From Taibaiella sp. (GTDB lineage Bacteria > Bacteroidota > Bacteroidia > Chitinophagales > Chitinophagaceae): a stretch of DNA of 64,000 nt. A program made the translations under genes and the position numbers. The stretch is taken from positions 248,001-312,000 of the forward strand of contig JAEUVV010000009.1 in NCBI GenBank assembly GCA_016786705.1, read 5' to 3'. This document shows, one piece after another, positions 9,127 through 16,072 of this stretch (within the stretch, counting starts at the first letter, position 1; each line of letters opens with the position of its first letter). The notes under the pieces were generated by a model, which saw nothing but the letters and a program-made list of their open reading frames with translations, searched no databases and was not told the origin of the DNA.

Positions 9127-9606
9127 TCAGAAAGCAAAGCAGGCAAATAACTGCATTCTCTGATAACAAAGGGCTTTCCAGGATTGTTCGAATGCCTGGA
9201 AAGCAGCCAGCATCTGCACTTCTGTTACTATATTTTTTGTTTCCGGGGCCGCACCTGTGAGCTCTGCTTTAAAATACCGGACCATTTTGGAAGCCCGCTG
9301 TCCTTCTTCTATTGAAGCATTTATTGCAGCAACGGTTCGTCCTTTACCATCCGGGGTAAAGTGTTTTTCCAGGTATGGGAACAGTACAATTTTTTCTTTG
9401 TAAAAAAGACGTTCAATCGCATTATAAATACCGTCCATATAGCTTTTCAACAAACGGATATCATCACTTTGCTCCAGTTCTCCTGCAGCGGCAATTACAG
9501 CGTCACCGCAGTGAAATACCTCCGGATAAGATGCTGAAAGTATCAGTGTCATCAGCTCTTTAAGCGCTGATGTGGTAGTGACGGATAAAGTGTGAAAGCC
9601 CTCCAT
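9127..9606 (-). CDS. Unrecognised helical protein, possibly hemerythrin-like
   Basis: A 159-residue protein, predicted mostly alpha-helical and soluble, with no signal peptide. The stretch with His32, then Glu71, LFP (75-77) and His82 resembles the helix pattern of hemerythrin/RIC di-iron proteins (YtfE/ScdA), which often contain an H..E..LFP motif, but the full ligand set is not visible. It lies between the fnr-like gene and ccoI, 22 bases before ccoI, so a role in oxygen, NO or metal handling during oxidase expression is a reasonable guess only. An FNR-type palindrome lies 87 bases upstream of its ATG. No firm family call. Confidence 0.65.
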   Translation of the reverse strand: MEGFHTLSVTTTSALKELMTLILSASYPEVFHCGDAVIAAAGELEQSDDIRLLKSYMDGIYNAIERLFYKEKIVLFPYLEKHFTPDGKGRTVAAINASIEEGQRASKMVRYFKAELTGAAPETKNIVTEVQMLAAFQAFEQSWKALCYQRMQLFACFAF

Positions 9607-9692
9607 TCGATGTTGTTTTGAAACCAGATTTGATCAGGTACAAAATTCACGGGAATCGCGGGATAAAAATATGATGAATGAAAACCCGGAAT

Positions 9693-9706
9693 ATGATTTT
9701 TATCAT
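9693..9706 (-). promoter_or_regulatory. FNR-type palindrome upstream of the hemerythrin-like gene and ccoI
   Basis: ATGAT-TTTT-ATCAT is a perfect 5-4-5 palindrome with the FNR core TGAT-N4-ATCA. It lies in the 123-base gap between the fnr-like gene and 9606. Its centre is 93 bases upstream of the ATG, which places a start site about 41 bases downstream near 9658. Together with the similar site at 6670-6683 it suggests that both transcription units of the cbb3 locus answer to an FNR-type regulator. Confidence 0.6.
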
Positions 9707-9729
9707 GTTTCCGGAAAAGAGGGAAATAG

Positions 9730-10449
9730 TTAATCAAATACATTGGCGACCTTGATCAGCTTCTCCAAATCCAGGATGCTGATTTTTTTACCGCTCAATT
9801 TGATGATGCTATCTTTATTGAGCTCTGAAAGCAGGCGTATGGCCGTTTCGGTAGCAGTACCTACAATATTGGCGATATCTTCCCGGCTGAAAGAAGCATT
9901 GATCGTCATGCCGTCGCTTTCAAAGCCATAAGTTTCTTTAATAAACAATAATGCTTCCGCTACCCTTTCCCGGACCGGCTTCTGGGCTAAATGGGTCAAT
10001 TGGAGCTCCGCCTTTTTGAGATCATCAGAAAGGAGTCTCAGCATTTCAAAAGTCAGGTCACTATCTTTAGCCAGAATGCCAATAAACAATTCTTTAGGGA
10101 TAAAACACACACCACTATCCTCGATAGCGATCGCGCTGGCATTATATTTATCCCCGCTTAACAAGGAACGGTAGCCCAGGGGATCTCCGGGGCGTACCAG
10201 GCGTACAATATGCTCTCTGCCGTCATCACCTGTTTTTACCAGTTTGATCTTCCCCCTGTTCAGGCAAAAGATACCAAAAGGCCGGGCACCCTCTTTAAAG
10301 ATGACTTCTCCTTTCTTGTAAAAGCTGCAGATCTTTTCTTTTTCTATATCCTGCAGGGCATCATATTTAGCTCTACAAAAAACATTTGTAAAGCGCTCAG
10401 AACACCTGCTGCATTTAGGATCTAGATCATGATGTTGAAACGAAGCCAT
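9730..10449 (-). CDS. Crp/Fnr family regulator with FNR-like cysteines
   Basis: A 239-residue regulator: N-terminal Cys region, cyclic-nucleotide-binding-type beta roll (about 40-130), dimer helix (about 130-155), and winged helix-turn-helix (about 185-210). Cys13, Cys16 and Cys25 in the N terminus plus Cys115 (GVCFIPKE) match the arrangement of the four 4Fe-4S ligands of E. coli FNR (Cys20, 23, 29, 122), so oxygen sensing is likely; this is inference. The recognition helix contains TATETAIRLL, keeping Glu201 and Arg205 that contact the TTGAT-type half-site. It heads the cbb3 locus and is the obvious candidate to bind the palindromes at 9693 and 6670. Confidence 0.9.
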   Translation of the reverse strand: MASFQHHDLDPKCSRCSERFTNVFCRAKYDALQDIEKEKICSFYKKGEVIFKEGARPFGIFCLNRGKIKLVKTGDDGREHIVRLVRPGDPLGYRSLLSGDKYNASAIAIEDSGVCFIPKELFIGILAKDSDLTFEMLRLLSDDLKKAELQLTHLAQKPVRERVAEALLFIKETYGFESDGMTINASFSREDIANIVGTATETAIRLLSELNKDSIIKLSGKKISILDLEKLIKVANVFD

Positions 10450-10482
10450 AACGGATTACAAGGAATCAGGACAAAAGTGTGA

Positions 10483-10512
10483 CAAAGTTAGTCATTAATA
10501 TCCGATAACAAA
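10483..10512 (-). promoter_or_regulatory. Bacteroidota-type promoter of the fnr-like gene
   Basis: On the minus strand TTTG (10509-10512), an 18-base spacer and TAACTTTG (10483-10490) fit the Bacteroidota -33/-7 pattern TTTG...TAnnTTTG. The -7 box lies 34 bases upstream of the ATG at 10449. Confidence 0.5.
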
Positions 10513-10552
10513 AGTCTTCTTCAGTAAAGTACCGGTAATACGAACCTGCAAA

Positions 10553-10599
10553 TAGCTGAAAAGGAGCAGGCGGCCGACCTACCGGTCGACCGCCTGCTC
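10553..10599 (-). terminator. Strong hairpin terminator after the carbonic anhydrase gene
   Basis: A 16-base stem begins GAGCAGGCGG (10564) and closes with CCGCCTGCTC (ending 10599), with one mismatch and a 4-base loop. On the minus strand it is followed by CCTTTTC and preceded by TTTTT, 18 bases after the carbonic anhydrase stop. It separates this gene from the fnr-like promoter. Confidence 0.75.
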
Positions 10600-10617
10600 A
10601 AAAAGTAATATAATGGC

Positions 10618-11256
10618 TTATAAACTGAACTTAGAATCCAGGACAGTCACTTCTCCTTTTTCTACATCGTACATCGCGCCAACCAATAACACTTTTCCTT
10701 CTTTAACTAAGTCCCTGATAATCGGGCTTTGGTCCAAAATAGATTGTTTGGCATTATGCACATTTAATGCTGCAACAGTATTCACATATGCTTTATCGGA
10801 GCTGGCACAGTCTTTTCCATCTGTACACGCCTCTTTTACCGCCGGGCGGATTTTTTCCAATAACTGGGTAAGGTTACCTAATGCTACATTATCAATAGCT
10901 CCTTTTACCGCACCACAGTTCGTGTGCCCCAGTACCATCAATAATTTAGAACCAACTACGCCAGTAGCATATTCAAGGGAACCCAATACGTTCTCAGAAG
11001 TAACATTGCCCGCCATTCTCACGCTAAACACATCACCAATACCCTGATCGAAGATAATTTCAACAGGTGCACGGGAATCCATACAACTTAAGATTGCGGC
11101 AAAAGGGTTCTGGCTGTTACCGGTCAGCTCGACTTTACTCAGTAAGTCTTTATTTACACTAATTCCGTTCGTAAAGCGCTTGTTACCATCCAGTAAAATC
11201 TGTAATGCATCTTGTGCCGTAATTGAGTTTAAGTCGTTGTTATACTTTTGTAACAT
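10618..11256 (-). CDS. Beta-class carbonic anhydrase
   Basis: A 212-residue beta carbonic anhydrase that interconverts CO2 and bicarbonate in the cytoplasm. Zinc ligands are visible as Cys58 with Asp60 and Arg62 in CMDSR, and His111 and Cys114 in GHTNCGA. The family length is normal and there is no signal peptide. The neighbouring SulP transporter gene, 60 bases upstream in the same direction, suggests that the two serve bicarbonate uptake and conversion; the pairing is common in bacteria. A strong terminator follows the gene. Confidence 0.95.
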   Translation of the reverse strand: MLQKYNNDLNSITAQDALQILLDGNKRFTNGISVNKDLLSKVELTGNSQNPFAAILSCMDSRAPVEIIFDQGIGDVFSVRMAGNVTSENVLGSLEYATGVVGSKLLMVLGHTNCGAVKGAIDNVALGNLTQLLEKIRPAVKEACTDGKDCASSDKAYVNTVAALNVHNAKQSILDQSPIIRDLVKEGKVLLVGAMYDVEKGEVTVLDSKFSL

Positions 11257-11316
11257 TAAAATTTGTTTTAAATAAATAAAATAAAAGGGATTTAGACCAG
11301 CAACCCTGTACTTGAA

Positions 11317-12966
11317 TTATGATTCAAGCTCTTTCAATAATTTGCTGTGATTTCCAGCCCATTTTTTAGCATCTTCACTCTGCTCTAATTTGTCCATCAT
11401 AACACGTACACTCGTACCGGAAGGGATTTTATACTCATTCCTGAACCCGACCAGGGAAACCGTGATATTTTTACTCGGCGCCTTAACGGTGTAGAATTCC
11501 CTGATTTCTTCCAGTACGTCATAATCGATATATTCAGAATTAGTAGCGTCAATTACGATCGTACTACCCTCGGGGAAATTATCCAGTGTTTTCTTAATAC
11601 TGCCTTTGTTCAGGAACGAAACCTCCTGCGCCAGCTCCAATGTGATCAGGTCCTGGTCTTTAGCCTGGATCCTTTTGTAATAATACGGGATCCTGGTATT
11701 GGCGCGTAAGAGGTAAAAGATGCTGATGACCATACCCAGTCCTACCCCATTCAGTAAACCTAAGAATGGTAATGCAACCGCTACGGCTGTAACCACAAAC
11801 GGGATAAACTCTGTCCGGCCTACATGGTACATATGTACGAATATGGCCGGGCGTGCCAGGCGATAACCGGTAAAGATCAATATAGCCGCCAATGCTGATT
11901 TAGGAATCATGTTCAACACCATCGGGATGGTAGCTACGCAGCCAAATAAAAGTACACCGTGGACAATCGTGGACAACTTGGACTTGGCACCCGCGTTAAT
12001 ATTCGCGCTGGAACGCACGATTACCGAAGTAATCGGCAAACCCCCGATCAGGCCGCTGGCCATATTGCCGACACCCTGGGCAATCAGTTCCTTGTTACCT
12101 GAAGTATTGCGCTTTAAAGGGTCCATTTTATCGGTCGCCTCGATACACAGTAAGGTTTCGATAGATGCTACTACCGCGATGATCAATCCGTATTTCCATA
12201 CGGCCGGGTTGGCAAAGCCACTGAAATCGGGAAGGGTAAACTGGGCGAAAAACGCTTCCGCGGAAGTCGGCACTTCCAGCTGTACCAGGTACTCTTCATC
12301 TAAATGCAGCATACCGCTTGTTTTATTAAACAATACATTCAGCAGGGTACCCACAATTACTACTATAAGGCCCGCAGGAACCATTTGCAGCTTACGGAAG
12401 GGTTTGGTACTCCATAAGATTAAAATACCAAGACAAACTATAGTGATCACTACCGCGCCCAAGTGTATATTATCCATTACTCCCGATAATAAACCAAAAT
12501 CCATACCGCGCTCGCCGTCCAGCATACCTACTCTTCCATCATTATAACCAACCGCATCCCGCAATTGCTTATAGATGATCGTCAGGCCGATACCTGCCAG
12601 CATACCTTCAATTACGCTTGAAGGGAAAAAATTGGCAAACGTACCGGCTTTTATAATGCCCAGTAAAAGCTGGAAAGCACCGGCCAGCATCACCGCGCAC
12701 AGGAAGATCTCAAAAGCACCCAGTTCTGTAAGCGCTCCGACAACAATAGATACTAAACCCGCTGCGGGGCCACTCACACTGAAGGTGCTTTTACTTAAAA
12801 TACCAATAACAATACCGCCTACCACGCCCGCAACAATACCGGAGAAGAGGGGTGCTCCCGAGGCCTGGGCAATACCAAGGCAAAGAGGGAGCGCAATCAG
12901 GAATACGATTAATCCTGCCAGGAAATCATTCTTGGCATAAGAGAATAAGGACTTTTTATGAGTCAT
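11317..12966 (-). CDS. SulP family anion transporter with STAS domain
   Basis: A 549-residue member of SulP/SLC26: a membrane domain of about 10-14 spans (roughly 10-420) and a cytoplasmic C-terminal STAS domain (about 430-545) with the conserved core VIDATNSEYIDYDV. Motifs of the transport domain such as SVSGPAAGL near residue 65 and the later GLIGGLPITSVIVRSS are intact. SulP proteins move bicarbonate, sulfate or dicarboxylates. The adjacent carbonic anhydrase gene favours bicarbonate here, but the substrate cannot be proven from sequence. Confidence 0.9.
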   Translation of the reverse strand: MTHKKSLFSYAKNDFLAGLIVFLIALPLCLGIAQASGAPLFSGIVAGVVGGIVIGILSKSTFSVSGPAAGLVSIVVGALTELGAFEIFLCAVMLAGAFQLLLGIIKAGTFANFFPSSVIEGMLAGIGLTIIYKQLRDAVGYNDGRVGMLDGERGMDFGLLSGVMDNIHLGAVVITIVCLGILILWSTKPFRKLQMVPAGLIVVIVGTLLNVLFNKTSGMLHLDEEYLVQLEVPTSAEAFFAQFTLPDFSGFANPAVWKYGLIIAVVASIETLLCIEATDKMDPLKRNTSGNKELIAQGVGNMASGLIGGLPITSVIVRSSANINAGAKSKLSTIVHGVLLFGCVATIPMVLNMIPKSALAAILIFTGYRLARPAIFVHMYHVGRTEFIPFVVTAVAVALPFLGLLNGVGLGMVISIFYLLRANTRIPYYYKRIQAKDQDLITLELAQEVSFLNKGSIKKTLDNFPEGSTIVIDATNSEYIDYDVLEEIREFYTVKAPSKNITVSLVGFRNEYKIPSGTSVRVMMDKLEQSEDAKKWAGNHSKLLKELES

Positions 12967-13174
12967 TTTTTTAGGTCTGAATAAAGTGTTTGTAGAAAAA
13001 TTGAGTATACAGCAGTATTAGAGGAATACACCAAAAACAGGCATACAGTGATGCTGTTTGGTATCCTACGATCTGTTTATCAATAAATAAAATTCTTCAA
13101 CGTCTCTTGTACTACCTAAATATCTATACATCGGCATACATGAAAATCAAGACAATTGCAGAGCAAAGTAGAGC

Positions 13175-13471
13175 CTAAGCCAGGGAAAGGAAATTTGGAG
13201 GTTGGGTGAGTACTTCCAGATGAAAACACTTGATCAGCGCTTCATCGACAATAATAAAGGATTGCTGGTTCTTTTGGTCAAACTGGTCGGTAGAAGTGGT
13301 AAAATCAAGGTACCACAACCGGTTGATGGGTTGCAATTTATGCACCAGGTTTTGAGGGGTAACTTCCTCTTCTGCCATGGTCTGACTCCATAAGTTCTTA
13401 CCTACTTCCTTCACAGGTATCAGCTGTGTGGACAGTAGCAAAAAGAAAAATATGGAAATCAGTATCCTCAT
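13175..13471 (-). CDS. Small exported protein of unknown function
   Basis: A 98-residue protein with a hydrophobic N terminus (MRILISIFFFLLLSTQLIPV) that looks like a signal peptide or membrane anchor. The remainder is polar with a DFTTSTDQFDQ segment. No domain is recognised. It lies alone between the SulP gene and the DUF6029 gene, on the same strand as both. The normal codon pattern and the signal-like start support a real gene. Confidence 0.6.
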   Translation of the reverse strand: MRILISIFFFLLLSTQLIPVKEVGKNLWSQTMAEEEVTPQNLVHKLQPINRLWYLDFTTSTDQFDQKNQQSFIIVDEALIKCFHLEVLTQPPNFLSLA

Positions 13472-13540
13472 CGTAGCAAAGATAATATAGCATTGCGTTT
13501 TACCGCATATTCCTTTAGTTAATTTTTTTTTAAGTTGGTA

Positions 13541-13580
13541 AAAAAAGATAGGCCGTCATTATATAATAACAACGGCCTAT
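13541..13580 (-). terminator. Terminator after the DUF6029 gene
   Basis: ATAGGCCGT (13548-13556) pairs with ACGGCCTAT (13572-13580). On the minus strand the stem is followed by CTTTTTTACC. It is 21 bases past the stop at 13602. Confidence 0.75.
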
Positions 13581-13601
13581 GCTTTTAAATTCAGCGCTAT
13601 T

Positions 13602-15194
13602 TTAGAAGGTTGATGTGATCATTAATTTCAACCCGTTAAAGGCAGGCTCATAACGACATACCCCACCGGTACAGTTGATCCCCTCCACCTGTTTAACCCA
13701 GGCAGCAGAGAAGCGGTTTGGTCCTCTTGTATGGGCCAGGAAGAAGTTGTAGTAGTGCTGACCATCGTCACCGGCATGGGCAGGTTTCACGTTATACATA
13801 TCGGAAACGGCAAAGGACCATTTTGGCGCGATCGCGTATTCCAACTGTAAGAATGCCCAGCTGCCAAAATCCTGTTTGGTATCCATATATTGTGCCTGTA
13901 CCGAGATGGATTGCTTAGGCGATATTTTATACACGAACTCGGCAAATGGTGTCCATGCGACTACCATAGGCACTCCCGGTTTGAATTGATAGTACTCCTG
14001 GTTATATTCCATGTAGTGCAACCCTAAAGTCAGCCTGATATCTTTCAGGCTCCGGATGTTTGTTTCAAAATAAGCTTCACGGTACAGCTTTTCATTATCC
14101 AGTTTATTAATATGCGTATAGCTTACATTAAAATCATAATCATCATTAGGCACATACATCACGTTACCGTTCAATGCCAGCTCGCTCCAATCCAGGGACT
14201 GCGGCATATAACGCGCGATCAGTCTTTGCGGCCTGATCTGGGCGACTAAAGGCTGCCAGCCTACCATACCTAAATTCGCGCTTTCGGACGGCGAGGTCCG
14301 CATTACAAAATTCTGTGTCCGCTTACCGGTAAAGTTGATCGCTAAACCTTCCATAGCATAGCCCAGGGTCGTATACAGGAAGGAACCGGGATTGTACTCC
14401 AGGTCACCGGTATAATTATTATAAGCTTCTTCTGATTTTAAAGCACCTTCAACATACCAGGAAAACCCACCTACAGACAAAGTGTTATATACCGAACCGG
14501 CATACATATTATATTTAGCCTCTCTCCTGTCCTCGAGGGGTAAACCATTGGTCCTGGTTACCACCGCATCCAGACTGGCTTTGTCCAGCGTACGGTTCAC
14601 GACGCCAAAACCAGGGTTCAGGAATACTTTATTCTTTATATTATAGTTACCGTCTACACTCAATCCTTTAATGATTGGCTTATAACGTTCAAACAGGAAT
14701 TTCTGCTGCCCGGTAAATGCTTTTACTGTAAGATTATCGTTTATCTGGTATTTCAAACGCAGGCCCACCAAAGCATTATCGATCAGTAAGCCGCGGTCCT
14801 CGTAAGCCCTGAAGATGCTTCCGCTACCAATCTGGTCATAGATATAGCCACCTGTAATGTTCAACTTCTGGATATCTTTTGAAATCCCCCATGCACCGAT
14901 ACCAAAACCGGTAGTAGGCTGCGTAGGTACCAGCAGGTTAGAATTATTAAATACATCCATACGCACGAACGCATCAAAACCTTCCTGGGAATAACGTAAG
15001 CCCAGCCAGGCCTCGCCGCCACTTAACAAGTTGTCATACATCGGGTTATCCGATGCCTTAATTGTCGTATCTCTGCTGAAAAAATTCATATTGGTCATCA
15101 GGTCCCCGGAAATTTTACCGGGTAGCAGACCTTGGCCATAAGTCACAGATGCGGCACCTACAGATGCAATAAATAATAGAGATAATGCTTTCAT
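13602..15194 (-). CDS. DUF6029 family outer-membrane beta-barrel protein
   Basis: A 530-residue protein with a cleavable signal peptide (about 1-20, ending TYGQ) and alternating hydrophobic/polar strands with many aromatic residues, ending in a strand closed by Phe (LMITSTF). This is the layout of an outer-membrane barrel, and the sequence resembles the DUF6029 proteins of Bacteroidota, whose function is not established. A CTGGVC pair of cysteines occurs close to the C terminus (about 508-513). The gene stands alone with its own terminator, and faces away from the tlpA-like gene across a 183-base gap. Confidence 0.75.
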   Translation of the reverse strand: MKALSLLFIASVGAASVTYGQGLLPGKISGDLMTNMNFFSRDTTIKASDNPMYDNLLSGGEAWLGLRYSQEGFDAFVRMDVFNNSNLLVPTQPTTGFGIGAWGISKDIQKLNITGGYIYDQIGSGSIFRAYEDRGLLIDNALVGLRLKYQINDNLTVKAFTGQQKFLFERYKPIIKGLSVDGNYNIKNKVFLNPGFGVVNRTLDKASLDAVVTRTNGLPLEDRREAKYNMYAGSVYNTLSVGGFSWYVEGALKSEEAYNNYTGDLEYNPGSFLYTTLGYAMEGLAINFTGKRTQNFVMRTSPSESANLGMVGWQPLVAQIRPQRLIARYMPQSLDWSELALNGNVMYVPNDDYDFNVSYTHINKLDNEKLYREAYFETNIRSLKDIRLTLGLHYMEYNQEYYQFKPGVPMVVAWTPFAEFVYKISPKQSISVQAQYMDTKQDFGSWAFLQLEYAIAPKWSFAVSDMYNVKPAHAGDDGQHYYNFFLAHTRGPNRFSAAWVKQVEGINCTGGVCRYEPAFNGLKLMITSTF

Positions 15195-15322
15195 TCGTGT
15201 AATTGAATAACAATTTATTTTAACACATTTATTTAAACCCTGCCTAAAAAATGTTGTCTAAACAGGAACTCCTTCAAATATTAAATTTGATATTTTAACA
15301 AGCTAAAGTAAATCTTTTTAAG

Positions 15323-15330
15323 TACATTTG
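15323..15330 (+). promoter_or_regulatory. Promoter -7 box of the TlpA-like gene
   Basis: TACATTTG fits the Bacteroidota -7 consensus TAnnTTTG and lies 47 bases before the ATG. No good -33 TTTG is seen at the expected distance. Confidence 0.4.
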
Positions 15331-15377
15331 GTCTTATTTTTTTAAAAGGTCAACAAAACAGAAAACAATATATAATT

Positions 15378-15878
15378 ATGAAAAAAGTAGCCGCATTCAT
15401 AACTGGTTTAGTATTAGCCTTCCAGGTACAGGCACAACAGTCCGCTTTACCATCTACTTCGGTAAAGGATCTTAATGGTACTTCCATTGCCTTCAACCAA
15501 ACAGTAGAAAAAGGAAAAATAACGCTGATCAGTTTCTGGGCAACCTGGTGTATTCCCTGTAAAAAAGAGATCAAAAATATCAGGGGCAAACTGGCGGATT
15601 GGCAAAAGGAAACTCCGGAGTTTAACTATATGACCGTATCTATGGATGACGCCCGCGCTACTGCACAGGTACGTTCTTATGCAAAATCCCAGGGTTGGAA
15701 CTTCCCGGTTTTCCAGGACCCCAATTCAGACCTTAAACGTTCTCTGAACTTCCAGAATGTTCCGTTTACCCTTATCGTTGACCAGGAAGGCAAGATAGCT
15801 TTGATGCATACCGGCTATGAAGAAGGTGGTGAAGATATTCTTTATGAAAAAGTAAAAGAGCTTGCCGCAAAAAAATAA
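15378..15878 (+). CDS. TlpA family thioredoxin-like protein, periplasmic
   Basis: A 166-residue thiol-disulfide oxidoreductase of the TlpA/ResA class with signal peptide (about 1-20, AFQVQAQ) and thioredoxin fold. The active site is WCIPC (Cys58, Cys61), and the cis-Pro loop VPFTLIVD is visible near residue 135. Such proteins reduce disulfides in the periplasm, for example during cytochrome c maturation or copper-centre assembly; the specific partner is unknown. It is monocistronic, with a promoter-like box upstream and a clear terminator downstream. Confidence 0.9.
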   Translation: MKKVAAFITGLVLAFQVQAQQSALPSTSVKDLNGTSIAFNQTVEKGKITLISFWATWCIPCKKEIKNIRGKLADWQKETPEFNYMTVSMDDARATAQVRSYAKSQGWNFPVFQDPNSDLKRSLNFQNVPFTLIVDQEGKIALMHTGYEEGGEDILYEKVKELAAKK

Positions 15879-15917
15879 GGCATCCGGTACTAAAAAATCA
15901 GTTTAACATATATCATT

Positions 15918-15956
15918 AAACAGTAGCAGGTCATTGACAGCTACTGTTTTTTTTTT
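15918..15956 (+). terminator. Intrinsic terminator of the TlpA-like gene
   Basis: AAACAGTAGC (15918-15927) pairs with GCTACTGTTT (15940-15949), followed by a run of T to 15956. A textbook rho-independent terminator 40 bases after the stop. Confidence 0.9.
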
Positions 15957-16072
15957 GCCTTTTCAGGCAACTGGTTGATGCATTAAGACAGATTAACCAT
16001 TTAATAACATGTAGAAAATGTTGCCATAATACGATATACCCAATTTCGCCCGCGCAAAATTGAGCATCATTT

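Noticed and set aside
11909..12547. Plus-strand open frame of 212 codons opposite the SulP gene
   Set aside because: Antisense to a conserved transporter; Thr/Pro/Ile-rich translation with no motif.
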